Origin: Gracilimonas sp.
Lineage (GTDB): Bacteria; Bacteroidota; Rhodothermia; Balneolales; Balneolaceae
NCBI RefSeq assembly: GCF_014762685.1
Contig: NZ_JABURM010000008.1
Span: 228,901 to 292,900, forward strand
Reading direction: 5' to 3'
Length of the DNA: 64,000 nt
The position numbers were made by a program, and so were the translations under genes. Under the pieces are notes generated by a model. The model did no database searches. It saw only the letters and a program-made list of their open reading frames with translations, and had not been told where the DNA came from. Shown one piece after another: positions 43,374-52,514 of the stretch; the first letter of the stretch is position 1, and every line of letters begins with the position of its first letter.

Positions 43374-43437
43374 AGTTGATAGGGTGATAGAATTTGTACA
43401 TGCAAATATCACCCTATCAACTCTCAACTCTCAACTG
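43374..43437. terminator. Word-repeat hairpin at the end of aroA
   Basis: A perfect 16-bp stem, agttgatagggtgata (43374-43389) with 43407-43422, extends on the right through caactctcaactctcaactg. On the minus strand the aroA stop (43417-43419) is inside the first arm, and the codons before it read ttg-aga-gtt-gag-agt. The same words form the element at 21893-21925. Confidence 0.78.
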
Positions 43438-44709
43438 ATCAATATCACCCCAGAAGCTAGGATAGGAAACCGCCGCACTTTCGGCATCTTTAATCTGGCT
43501 GGTTTTCTCACCTTTCAAAGATAATACAGCCGATGCCATGGCAATACGGTGGTCGTGAAAGGATTCAAATTTAGCAGACTTGAAAGTAAACTCAGGGTCA
43601 CCGTGGATTATGAGCCCGTCTTCTTGTTCTTCAAAGTTGGCACCAACGGCTTCCAGCATTTTAGACATCGCCATAATGCGATCGGTTTCTTTGTGGCGCA
43701 GTTCTTCTGCGCCGGAGATGGTGGATGTCCCTTCTGAAAACAACATGGCAACTGCAAGAATTGGCAGTTCGTCAATACAGTTTGGAATGATTTTAGGATC
43801 GATCTCAACAGCCTTCAAATCAGAACCTTTTACGATAATATCTCCTGCAGGCTCGGCACCTTCCATCCGTTCATTTTCGATGGTGACATCGGCTCCCATA
43901 TCTCTTAAAATATCAAGCAAGGCATTACGAGTTGGGTTTAGCCCTACATTAGTAATCAGAATTTCGGCATCTTTTTGAATCGCACCAGCCACCAACCAAA
44001 ATGCTGCAGCAGAAAAATCTCCGGGAATAATATAGCTTTGATTGGGAATCTCATCCGTCAAACTTGCAGTAATAATTTTGCGGTCGGTCGTTATTTTTTG
44101 ATCCAAATTCAGCAATCGCTCGGTGTGGTCGCGACTCGGTAAAGTCTCAATAACCTCCGTCGGCTCCTCCCCAAATAATCCTGCCAATAATACACAGGAT
44201 TTAAGCTGAGCACTGGGTATGGGTAATTCAAAGCTCAGCGGCTTTAGTGCATCGTTTCGATTTATGAATAGCGGAGCATAAGCACCATTTCTTGCTAAAA
44301 TATGTGCTCCCATTTCTTCCAGGGGATTTATAATGCGGGTCATCGTTCTGCCACAAAGCGACTCATCACCTACCAACTTAGCTGAAACTCCTGCTCCGGC
44401 TAAAACTCCGGAAAGTAAACGCATGGCCGTTCCTGAATTCCCGCAATCCAGATCTCCATCGGGGGTTTTTATTCCTTTTCTGCCGGTTCCCTCAATGATT
44501 AGCCGACCGGCATTTTCAGTTACTTTAGCCCCTAAATGCTGTACACATCTTAAGGTGCTTTGGGGGTCTTGAGCAGCAGAATAATTTCCAACTTCGGATA
44601 CCCCTTCATGCAATAAGGAAAAAATAGCTGCCCGTTGGGAAATAGATTTATCAGGTGGGAGTGTAATTTCACCTTTTAAAGATAACGCAGGGGCCACATG
44701 TTTAATCAT
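43417..44709 (-). CDS. aroA: 3-phosphoshikimate 1-carboxyvinyltransferase (EPSP synthase)
   Basis: The 430-residue enzyme joins PEP to shikimate-3-phosphate in aromatic amino-acid synthesis. Landmarks are LPPDKSISQRAAIFSLL, DCGNSGTAMRLLSGVLAG, IPSAQLKSCVLLAGL, GDFSAAAFWLVAGAI, ELRHKETDRI, and SFHDHRIAMASAVLSL. SISQR replaces the more common SISHR. The last residues QLRVES are encoded by the gttgaga word repeat and have no obvious counterpart in family members. It overlaps the TPR gene by 4 bases, so the two are co-translated. Confidence 0.95.
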   Translation of the reverse strand: MIKHVAPALSLKGEITLPPDKSISQRAAIFSLLHEGVSEVGNYSAAQDPQSTLRCVQHLGAKVTENAGRLIIEGTGRKGIKTPDGDLDCGNSGTAMRLLSGVLAGAGVSAKLVGDESLCGRTMTRIINPLEEMGAHILARNGAYAPLFINRNDALKPLSFELPIPSAQLKSCVLLAGLFGEEPTEVIETLPSRDHTERLLNLDQKITTDRKIITASLTDEIPNQSYIIPGDFSAAAFWLVAGAIQKDAEILITNVGLNPTRNALLDILRDMGADVTIENERMEGAEPAGDIIVKGSDLKAVEIDPKIIPNCIDELPILAVAMLFSEGTSTISGAEELRHKETDRIMAMSKMLEAVGANFEEQEDGLIIHGDPEFTFKSAKFESFHDHRIAMASAVLSLKGEKTSQIKDAESAAVSYPSFWGDIDQLRVES

Positions 44710-47702
44710 AAATCTGTTTTATTGAGCAGAGCCCGTGCTTTTTTCTCGACCTCAGTACCCGGATATGTTGTTAGAATGGAATTTAGAATTGTCATAGCCT
44801 CACCGCGATTCCCCAACCTGATATGGCATTCAGCACTGTTGTACATTGCTTCTGACACCCATACATCAAAAGCTTCAAACAACACTTTCACTTTAGCATA
44901 CTCTTCTATGGCCCTGTTGTATTGACCTTGCTGTTGATAGACATTGCCCAAATAATATTGTGCCTCAGCTCCAACTTCCGTAGTGCTTTCATCGGCAATT
45001 GGAAGTAAAAAGTCCCTGGCCCTATCATATTCATTTTCCGCTATAGCCACTTTACCAAGTCCCACTTTTGCAGATTCGCTATTTGCATTTATTTCCAACG
45101 CTGATTCATATTCTTCTTTGGCTCTATCGATATTTCTCTGGGCCAAACTCGCATTTCCCATACCTATATACGCCTCCTGTCGATAGCGTGGTGCAGATTC
45201 TAATAACTCAGCATAATTAGCATGAGAAGCCGCATATTCTCCCCGTTCAAAGTTTAGCGTCCCTAAAGAAGTAAGTGCAGATGAAGCCAAATCATCGTCC
45301 GGATATTCATTTACAATGGTTCGATAGGCATCAATAGCATTTTGAATTTGATTTAATTGCCGGTAGGACTCTCCAAGATTAGAATATGCCTCCGGAACCA
45401 GCGATTCGGAGTTGGTGACTCTTAAATATTGTTGAAATTCCTTTACCGCATTTTCATAATCCCCGGATTGAAAAACGTTCATTGCCTGTCGATAACGAAG
45501 CTGGTCAGCTGTTGAACTTGCAGGGTTATCACTTAAAAACTCTTCTAAAATCACTGAACTGCTATCAGATCTGCCCGCTGAAAGCTGAGCATATTGAATT
45601 CCGTTAATAGCCTCAATGATATAATTACTTTTCGGGTATTCGTCCAATACTTTTTGATACGCTGCAATAGCCCTTTCATATTCTCCGGCATTATAATAAG
45701 CATCCCCAATATTGTATTGTGAGCGTGCCGCCCAGTCAGTTCCGGGGTATTTATTGATCACAGTCTGAAATTCTTCAACAGCCTGAGAATAATTATCCGT
45801 ATTCAAATAAATATAAGCAATATTATATTGAGCCTGTTCTCTTAAGCGGCTGAAAGGGTAAATCCGAAGTGTTTTACGAAAGTTTGAAACCGCCTCAAAA
45901 GTTCTTCCTGCTCTATAGTAACTATTTGCTACCTGAAACATGGCATAATCCCCACCCGGCTCAGCTCCAAGGGCTCTGTTATAGCTTTCAATGGCTTCAC
46001 GATAATTTCCAAGTGCATAATATGCGTCACCAATTCGTAATTGGGTATCGGTATCATACGGAAAAAGAGCCGTAGAGGGGGGCTCATAATTTTCAAGAAA
46101 ATCTTCTAAAGGACCTACCGCTTGCTGGTATTGCCCCATTTTAAAATAACTCCAGCCCAGCGAATATAAAGCCGCACCTACCATTTCGCTTTCCGGAAAA
46201 TTGTCGGCATACATTCTAAAACGATGGGCCGCATTACTGAACTGATTCATTTTATAATGACTGTCAGCACTCCAGAATAATGCTTCCCTGCCTATCTCAG
46301 AGTTTGGGGCTTCGGTATAAACAGCCTCAAAAATAGGTTGTGCTTGCTGATAGGCCTGATTACGATAAAGTATCCATGCCTTTTGGAAACGAGCCTGACG
46401 CTTTAGTGCAGGATCAATGTCTGCCACTTTTTCTGCTTCATCAAAAGCCTGAGTTGCTCGGGTATATTCCCCATTTGCGAAGAAAGCCTCTCCCAGCATT
46501 GTATAAATTTTACCGGGATCTTTAAGTTGGACATCACTGCGTACCAATTCCGAAAGTACTTCAATAGACTCATCATACCTTGAAGCTTCAAATGCTGAAA
46601 CTGACCATTCGTAATAAGCCTCTTCTACCCATAAACCGGTTTTAAAACGCTCCCCAAAATCTCGGAAAGAATCCAGAGACTTACCATATTGCCCACCTAA
46701 TTTTTCGTTTACTGCTTTATAGTATTGAGCTTTCCTGGCTACTTCATCATCTCCTACCGAAGCACGTCCAAATGATTCAGCTGCCCAGTGATAAATCTCC
46801 TGTTTATTATAAACCCATCCCAGACCATAATGCGCAATTCGCTCTTGTGGAGTTCCCTTTGTCATATTAATGTAGCGCAAATATGATTTTGAAGCGTCGT
46901 CATAATCCCCAAGGTAGTTCTGGCTTTCAGCAATCAGAAATACAGCCTTATTTAGAGATTCATCCTCCAAATAAGGAAGTGCACTTTGCAAAGCCTCTAT
47001 AGCCTCTTCAAACTTACCCTGCTGATAATAGGATTCTCCCAATGCCGTGCCTACCCGCCTGGTTATTTCATTATTGGGATACCGCTCTTTCAACACTTCA
47101 AAAGCACTTGAAGCATCGTTATACTGTTCCTGTGTAAGATATAACCGCCCACGGGCATAGAGGGCTTTTGGGGCCCAATCAGATCTAGGGTAGTCACTGG
47201 CTAATTCCATAAAATGAGTCCGTGCATCGGAATAGTCACCGTTTTCCGCAGCGGCTTCGGCAATCCAATATTTGGTTTCAGCTGAATTTCTGTCATTCAT
47301 CCATGAATCCATCGCTTGCTGATAATATGCGATTGCCTCCTCATAATTACCGGTATCTGTAAACCGGTGTCCCAAATCCCGCAAAAGTTTCTCCGACAAA
47401 TCACTTCCTGGATATTTAAGTACAAACTGCTGGTAATAAGATTCCATATTAGTGGAATCCATACCCGTTTTTGCCTTTACAAGAAAAAATTCTGAAGAAA
47501 TGCGCAGATCATGATTAGGGTATTTACTGCTGAATTCCTCAAATTGCTGAGCGGCTTCTTCAAAAAAACCATTCTCATATAAATCTATTCCGGTACTATA
47601 TAACTGTGTAGAGGGCGACTGAATATCTTGGGCAGATATCAAATTCACCATAAGGAACGTGCCGATTATTGTAAGAAAACTACTTTTTGAAACGGACAGC
47701 AT
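44706..47702 (-). CDS. Exported TPR-repeat protein
   Basis: The 998-residue protein has a signal peptide (FLTIIGTFLMVNLISAQ). It is then almost entirely tetratricopeptide repeats of the YbgF/BamD-like type, with recurring Y-x-x-A-x-x-x-(F/Y)-x-x-(V/L)-x-x-x-YP patterns at ~34-37-residue intervals. It is probably a periplasmic scaffold. No catalytic domain was found. It lies between the CBS-domain gene and aroA and overlaps aroA by ATGA. Confidence 0.9.
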   Translation of the reverse strand: MLSVSKSSFLTIIGTFLMVNLISAQDIQSPSTQLYSTGIDLYENGFFEEAAQQFEEFSSKYPNHDLRISSEFFLVKAKTGMDSTNMESYYQQFVLKYPGSDLSEKLLRDLGHRFTDTGNYEEAIAYYQQAMDSWMNDRNSAETKYWIAEAAAENGDYSDARTHFMELASDYPRSDWAPKALYARGRLYLTQEQYNDASSAFEVLKERYPNNEITRRVGTALGESYYQQGKFEEAIEALQSALPYLEDESLNKAVFLIAESQNYLGDYDDASKSYLRYINMTKGTPQERIAHYGLGWVYNKQEIYHWAAESFGRASVGDDEVARKAQYYKAVNEKLGGQYGKSLDSFRDFGERFKTGLWVEEAYYEWSVSAFEASRYDESIEVLSELVRSDVQLKDPGKIYTMLGEAFFANGEYTRATQAFDEAEKVADIDPALKRQARFQKAWILYRNQAYQQAQPIFEAVYTEAPNSEIGREALFWSADSHYKMNQFSNAAHRFRMYADNFPESEMVGAALYSLGWSYFKMGQYQQAVGPLEDFLENYEPPSTALFPYDTDTQLRIGDAYYALGNYREAIESYNRALGAEPGGDYAMFQVANSYYRAGRTFEAVSNFRKTLRIYPFSRLREQAQYNIAYIYLNTDNYSQAVEEFQTVINKYPGTDWAARSQYNIGDAYYNAGEYERAIAAYQKVLDEYPKSNYIIEAINGIQYAQLSAGRSDSSSVILEEFLSDNPASSTADQLRYRQAMNVFQSGDYENAVKEFQQYLRVTNSESLVPEAYSNLGESYRQLNQIQNAIDAYRTIVNEYPDDDLASSALTSLGTLNFERGEYAASHANYAELLESAPRYRQEAYIGMGNASLAQRNIDRAKEEYESALEINANSESAKVGLGKVAIAENEYDRARDFLLPIADESTTEVGAEAQYYLGNVYQQQGQYNRAIEEYAKVKVLFEAFDVWVSEAMYNSAECHIRLGNRGEAMTILNSILTTYPGTEVEKKARALLNKTDL

Positions 47703-47739
47703 GAAACTCGTCGGGGTAAATAAGGTTAATAGTTACTTC

Positions 47740-48405
47740 TTATATGTCAAGATAGCGAATAAGTTCATCTGCACGGTCAGAAAAATTATGTTCTAAAGCC
47801 TCGCTATTGGCTTCAGATATGATTGTATATCCAAAACGGCGCAAACCGGCACTTACGACCGAGGAGTCTTCTAAATTTAACTTGAACGAGACCCGAAAAA
47901 ACGGGTTTTCTGCCCTTGGTTGCTGAACGGCGATACCCAAAATTTTAGCTCCTTCCATTTCAATAATGCGCACGAGATCGGATAAGGTAAAATCAGCTTG
48001 CTCTAATTCAACTGCAATAACGGAGCCAAAACTTGATAAATTGAATACATCACCCAAAGCCTTCAATACATCTCTTTTTTTAATCATCCCCTTAAACTTC
48101 ATCCCTTCGTCAACAACGGGAATTAAAAAAAGCTCTTGAGCAAGCATGATTCTGGAGGCTTCAAAAAGATGTTGATTTTCAGGCACGAAAAGCGGGTCTT
48201 CGAGATCATCTTTTGTAAGTTGTGATTTTTCGTCAATCACTTCAATCAATTTCTCAAGCGAGGCCATACCAACAACTCTCCCCTCTTCATCAACTACACA
48301 AACCTTGGTCGTGTGCAACAACTCAATTTTCATCAATGCTGTGGCAACGGTATCCGTCAATTTAAGCGGAGAGATATCTGTATTTATAATTTCTTTTACT
48401 AACAT
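47740..48405 (-). CDS. CBS-pair protein with an ACT-like C-terminus
   Basis: The 221-residue cytoplasmic protein has a CBS pair (DTVATALMKIELLHTTKVCVVDEEGRVVGMASLEKLIEV, then QHLFEASRIMLAQELFLIPVVDEGMKFKGMIKKRDVLKAL). The C-terminal half (SVIAVELEQADFTLSDLVRIIEMEGAKILGIAVQ...) looks like an ACT-type regulatory domain. It likely senses an adenylate or amino acid. The partner is unknown. It follows hflX by 2 bases, so co-transcription is likely. Confidence 0.85.
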   Translation of the reverse strand: MLVKEIINTDISPLKLTDTVATALMKIELLHTTKVCVVDEEGRVVGMASLEKLIEVIDEKSQLTKDDLEDPLFVPENQHLFEASRIMLAQELFLIPVVDEGMKFKGMIKKRDVLKALGDVFNLSSFGSVIAVELEQADFTLSDLVRIIEMEGAKILGIAVQQPRAENPFFRVSFKLNLEDSSVVSAGLRRFGYTIISEANSEALEHNFSDRADELIRYLDI

Positions 48406-48407
48406 AG

Positions 48408-49697
48408 TTATACAACTTTGCCATTAGTACCAATAGTATCCAACAAATGGGATAATTGCTTAAAATCTTTTTTAGCTATGTGAAATGTAAGTTCCACATC
48501 TGTTCCTTCATAGGTTTCTTCTTCCACTGTTGCATTTTCATGAATAAAAGCAACTGCTTTGTATTTTGAAACCGGAATTTGCATTGTATGCCGGCTATAT
48601 TCAAGCTCAATCATGTTTTCAATGCTTTTTTCAAGCTCTTTAAGCCCTATTCGTTGTTCTGCAGAAACAAATACAGCATTTGAAAACGAACGCCTCATCT
48701 CAGAAATCTGATCCGCATTCATTTGATCAACTTTATTAAATACTAAGATGGTTTTTTTATTGGTAGCCTTTATCTCTTTTAAAGTATCTTCTACTACTTC
48801 AATGTACTCATGGGCCATTTTTGAAGAAGCATCTACCACATGCAGTAAAATATCGGCTTCTCTTACCTCATCCAAGGTAGATTTAAAACTTTCCACAAGA
48901 TTATGGGGCAGTTTTCTAATAAATCCTACCGTATCAGAGAGCAATACAGAATGGTTTTCTAGTTCGTGACGGCGAACAGTGGAATCCAGTGTTGCAAAAA
49001 GCCTGTCTTCGGCAAAAACTCCGGTTTCCGTAAGTGCATTCATTAAGGTTGATTTTCCGGCGTTGGTGTAGCCAACCAGGGAAATACGCGTCATGCTTTC
49101 TCTTCCTTTTCGCTGAGTGGTACGCTGCTTGCTTAGCTTTTCAAGCTTATCTTTCAGAACAGAAATACGCCGTCCAATTAACCTTCTATCCGTTTCAATC
49201 TGGGTTTCACCGGGACCTTTAGTGCCAATCCCCCCTTTTTGTCGGGAAAGGTGAGTCCAGTAACGGGTTAATCTTGGTAATAGGTACTGAAGTTGTGCTA
49301 ACTCAACCTGTGTTTTTGCAGCGGCGGTTTTAGCTCTGGAAGCAAAAATATCTAGAATTAATGAACTGCGATCCAGTACTTTGGCATCCGTGCCTTTTTC
49401 AATATTTCGTAATTGTGTTGGGGAGAGGTCGTCATCAAAAATAACGGTATCAATATGCTTCTCCCCCATAATACGCTTCAATTCAGCTAATTTACCTTTA
49501 CCTATATAGGTGGAAGGGTCCGGATGTGTTTTGTTTTGAAGTATTTTTTCAACAGTGATTCCTCCGGCAGTATCCGCCAGCAAAGAAAGTTCCTCTAAAT
49601 ATTCTTCAGCTTGAAAACGGGTTGTTTCCGGTCCATATAAACCTACCAGTACAACTCGCTCTCGTTCTATGTCGGAATTTTTAACGTCGTCTAACAA
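48408..49697 (-). CDS. hflX: GTPase HflX
   Basis: The 429-residue ribosome-splitting GTPase has the N-terminal HflX domain with GKGKLAELKRI, DDDLSPTQLRNIEK and RSSLILDIFASRAKTAAAKTQVELAQLQYLLPRL. The G domain has VGYTNAGKSTLMNAL (G1), DTVGFIRKLPH (G3) and VFNKVD (G4). It rescues stalled or heat-damaged ribosomes. It is followed immediately by the CBS gene and preceded by the membrane protein gene at 49722. Confidence 0.96.
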   Translation of the reverse strand: MLDDVKNSDIERERVVLVGLYGPETTRFQAEEYLEELSLLADTAGGITVEKILQNKTHPDPSTYIGKGKLAELKRIMGEKHIDTVIFDDDLSPTQLRNIEKGTDAKVLDRSSLILDIFASRAKTAAAKTQVELAQLQYLLPRLTRYWTHLSRQKGGIGTKGPGETQIETDRRLIGRRISVLKDKLEKLSKQRTTQRKGRESMTRISLVGYTNAGKSTLMNALTETGVFAEDRLFATLDSTVRRHELENHSVLLSDTVGFIRKLPHNLVESFKSTLDEVREADILLHVVDASSKMAHEYIEVVEDTLKEIKATNKKTILVFNKVDQMNADQISEMRRSFSNAVFVSAEQRIGLKELEKSIENMIELEYSRHTMQIPVSKYKAVAFIHENATVEEETYEGTDVELTFHIAKKDFKQLSHLLDTIGTNGKVV

Positions 49698-49721
49698 ATG
49701 GGTATTTACTTAATTAATCTA

Positions 49722-50306
49722 TTAATCTTCTTGAATTCTCTTGAGGTCGATATCCGGGATGGATTGTCCTGCAACCTTATTTTCTAATTTTAAAGATACA
49801 ATTTTTTTTACTGCATTATATCGTCTCTCGGGCACAAACAGTTTCAGTTGCTTATAACCTTCAGTTAAGGATTTATCCATTTCTGAGTAGTTAAAGAGGT
49901 ATTCTACCCCATCTTTTTGAGGATGCTCCACATAATCCAAAATCTGAAACCAGGGAATGGTTTGCGAGGGTTCGTTGATATTTTTTACTATGCCGTAATC
50001 AGTAATATAATATTTAGATGCCAGATAACTGGAAATAAACCACATGCTTCCAATCCATATATAAGCCAAAAAAACTGGATAACGCCCTACATCTTCCACG
50101 AAGAAAACAATTGCCGAAAGAGTAAAAATCAGTCCGATAAAAACCGTGGAAAAAAGAGGATACCCCCGCAGTTTCCCTGCCCTCCAGCTTAGGCGAATTT
50201 TCCTCAATCGCAGCTTATTTTGCAAAGAATAGCCCGCAAGTAAAGTAGATGCAATGGTAAACATCACAATAACACTTCGAAAAAAAATGCTTAGTATCTC
50301 GTCCAT
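49722..50306 (-). CDS. Unknown membrane protein with C-terminal PH-like domain
   Basis: The 194-residue protein has three predicted membrane helices in the first ~110 residues (SVIVMFTIASTLLAGYSL, LFSTVFIGLIFTLSAIVFFV, FLAYIWIGSMWFISSYLA). A soluble domain follows (YYITDYGIVKNINEPSQTIPWFQILDYVEHPQ...RRYNAVKKIV) that resembles bacterial PH/DUF304-type domains. Function is unknown. Its start overlaps the BatA/VWA stop by one base, so the two are coupled. Confidence 0.75.
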   Translation of the reverse strand: MDEILSIFFRSVIVMFTIASTLLAGYSLQNKLRLRKIRLSWRAGKLRGYPLFSTVFIGLIFTLSAIVFFVEDVGRYPVFLAYIWIGSMWFISSYLASKYYITDYGIVKNINEPSQTIPWFQILDYVEHPQKDGVEYLFNYSEMDKSLTEGYKQLKLFVPERRYNAVKKIVSLKLENKVAGQSIPDIDLKRIQED

Positions 50307-52408
50307 TAGCTCACTGTTTCTGCTTTATACCACATGGAAACAAAGGTTTCAGCTATCAAAAATAACAAACCTGCTAACATAAACCAGTTCCATATTTCTT
50401 TCCCAAAACCAGAAGACATAATTTCATCCTGAAGTTCTTCCTCTTCCATTTCACCGGCTTCAAGCCATGTAAAGTCTGTATTTCCCATTAAATCTTGCAG
50501 CTGTTCTTCAGTTATTTCCCTAAAATCCGATTCTGTGGAATTCAAATTTGCTGAAAGCACATATTCTTTAGTTTCATCGGTAACGGTGACCCACCCCGGA
50601 GTCCATTCTTCAGCGGGGTAACGAAGACGAATTCCAGAGGGTACTACATCCACAGTCGGTTTAATCTCATCTTCACCCACGTTTATAACGGCTTTTTCTC
50701 CGTCAATATTTCCCTGCCAACTAAAGGGATCACCTAATCGATAATTGGCGAACCCTCCTTGGTCAGAAGATGCCGAGTATAGCAACAGCCGGTAATAAAA
50801 TGGAGCAAAAAGTGGTTTAACGGGGAAGTTAGACCATCCGGGGTCATTTCCAATAGAGGCAATCATTAACGATCCTTCTCCAAATCGTTTTTCATACATC
50901 AATACATCGCCATTATTCATAGTCATTAGATCAAAGCCTGTTCCTGAGGGAGATTTTGAGAGTTTTAAATAATAATAGATGTCAGGGTTGGTGAACCGAA
51001 GCTGTTCATTTTGTTCCCGTTCAAATAAACCGTTAAAGGCCGGATGATCTTCAAGCAATTCATCGGCTTTAGCTACAGAATTAAATGAAGCATATTCTCC
51101 CTGAAGCCCTTCAAATCGACCGGCATTAAATTTAGAAAAAAAACTGTTATAATTACTTAAAGTCCCGTTTTCCGATGGAAAGAACATCAATCCACCGCCA
51201 TTTTGTACATAGTCCTGCAATAGCTGGAAACTATACTCGGGTACAGTTTTCAAAGCATCCAGAATAATTGCATCAAATTTACTGAGGTCGGTTGTTTCAA
51301 ATGCATTTGGGCTCACTTCCTGATACGCAAGTTGTGCATCATTTTCTCCTGCTACCCGAAGCATGGCACCGGTATAAGAAACATAATCTGATAACCGACT
51401 CTGTTCATGTACCCAAAGTATATTTCGTGTTTCAGGCACCTGTACCGTAAAATAATATTCATTATCGGGCTGAAATTCATCTCCTTCGATTTCTAGTTTA
51501 CCTTTTGCAGAACCGGTTTGAGAAGGCGTTATTTCAAAAGTAAATGTTTTACGTTCATTGGGTTCAAGAGCAATAGAATACTGCCCAGCATTTTGTCCTT
51601 CAAAATCTAAAGTCACAAATTGATTAACTGCATTTACACTGCTTCGGTTTGCTAATTCTACATTTAGTATGAAAGGAATATTGGCTCCAATCATGTTGGT
51701 AGAAGTACTGATATCTGAGACAATTGTATTTTGAACATCCACATCTCCCACATCAATAAAGGTTAAAGTGATGTCGTTCAAGTCCATTTCCTGCAAATCA
51801 TTTAATTGGCTAAGCTGTCCATCAGTGATGATAAATATATTCTTGTTCTGATAGGGAGCTTCCCGGACCGACTCTATTAAACCAGTCAAACGATTCTTTA
51901 TGAAATTCCCGGCCGGCATAATTTCAGCCCCTTCCAGTGTTTTTTGAAGATTGGCCCGGCTCAAAATATTACTGTACTCTCCTTCTCCGTTAGTCAACTG
52001 AAGCATAAAACGATCATCATCTTTAGCAGATTCTTCAATCTTACCAACAATTTCACGGGCATAGTCAAATAAAGGCCCCTGCTTTCCAATACGAAACATA
52101 CTTATACTATTATCTAATAAAACAGCGTTAAGGGCAGGTGCTTGTGCGGTACCACCTCCGGATAACCCCGGCGGTAAAAATGGACGAGCCAATACCAAGG
52201 CAAGACATCCAATAGCCGCAACACGCAACAATAAAAGCAAATACTTTTTAATGCGAATACGCCTGATGGTTGTATTTTTCAACTCCCGGAAAAAAGCAAG
52301 TGTAGAAAATGCTACCTTCCGCGGACGTTTAAGGTTTAACAAATGGATTAGCAGGGGTAAACCCACTGCAATCAAGGCAAATAAAAAAATTGGATTCAGA
52401 AAACTCAT
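50306..52408 (-). CDS. BatA-domain/VWA membrane protein
   Basis: The 700-residue protein starts with the BatA N-terminal domain: two helices around FLNPIFLFALIAVGLPLLIHLL and LLLLLRVAAIGCLALVLARPFL, with the signature RPRKVAFSTLAFFRELK between them. A von Willebrand A domain follows with MIDAS residues DNSIS at 99-103. A glutamine-amidotransferase-like segment (FDAIILDALKTVPEYSFQLLQDYVQNGGGLMFFPSENG) comes later, and a final membrane helix near residue 680. This family probably assembles with MoxR-type ATPases, which are not in this window. It is the first gene of the leftward run to dnaK. Confidence 0.9.
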   Translation of the reverse strand: MSFLNPIFLFALIAVGLPLLIHLLNLKRPRKVAFSTLAFFRELKNTTIRRIRIKKYLLLLLRVAAIGCLALVLARPFLPPGLSGGGTAQAPALNAVLLDNSISMFRIGKQGPLFDYAREIVGKIEESAKDDDRFMLQLTNGEGEYSNILSRANLQKTLEGAEIMPAGNFIKNRLTGLIESVREAPYQNKNIFIITDGQLSQLNDLQEMDLNDITLTFIDVGDVDVQNTIVSDISTSTNMIGANIPFILNVELANRSSVNAVNQFVTLDFEGQNAGQYSIALEPNERKTFTFEITPSQTGSAKGKLEIEGDEFQPDNEYYFTVQVPETRNILWVHEQSRLSDYVSYTGAMLRVAGENDAQLAYQEVSPNAFETTDLSKFDAIILDALKTVPEYSFQLLQDYVQNGGGLMFFPSENGTLSNYNSFFSKFNAGRFEGLQGEYASFNSVAKADELLEDHPAFNGLFEREQNEQLRFTNPDIYYYLKLSKSPSGTGFDLMTMNNGDVLMYEKRFGEGSLMIASIGNDPGWSNFPVKPLFAPFYYRLLLYSASSDQGGFANYRLGDPFSWQGNIDGEKAVINVGEDEIKPTVDVVPSGIRLRYPAEEWTPGWVTVTDETKEYVLSANLNSTESDFREITEEQLQDLMGNTDFTWLEAGEMEEEELQDEIMSSGFGKEIWNWFMLAGLLFLIAETFVSMWYKAETVS

Positions 52409-52514
52409 TTAACGCTCAAAAAATGTTACCTTTATTTTTTTATGGCGGAACTTTTTAACATCCCGGAAATTAGCCCATATCAAACAATATCCTAAAACAG
52501 CTTATTTTTTCTTA

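Noticed and set aside
43136..43405. 89-codon minus-strand ORF upstream of hsp20 containing VLVQCSMF
   Set aside because: It is an open frame through word repeats and overlaps the hsp20 start. There are no protein-like features.
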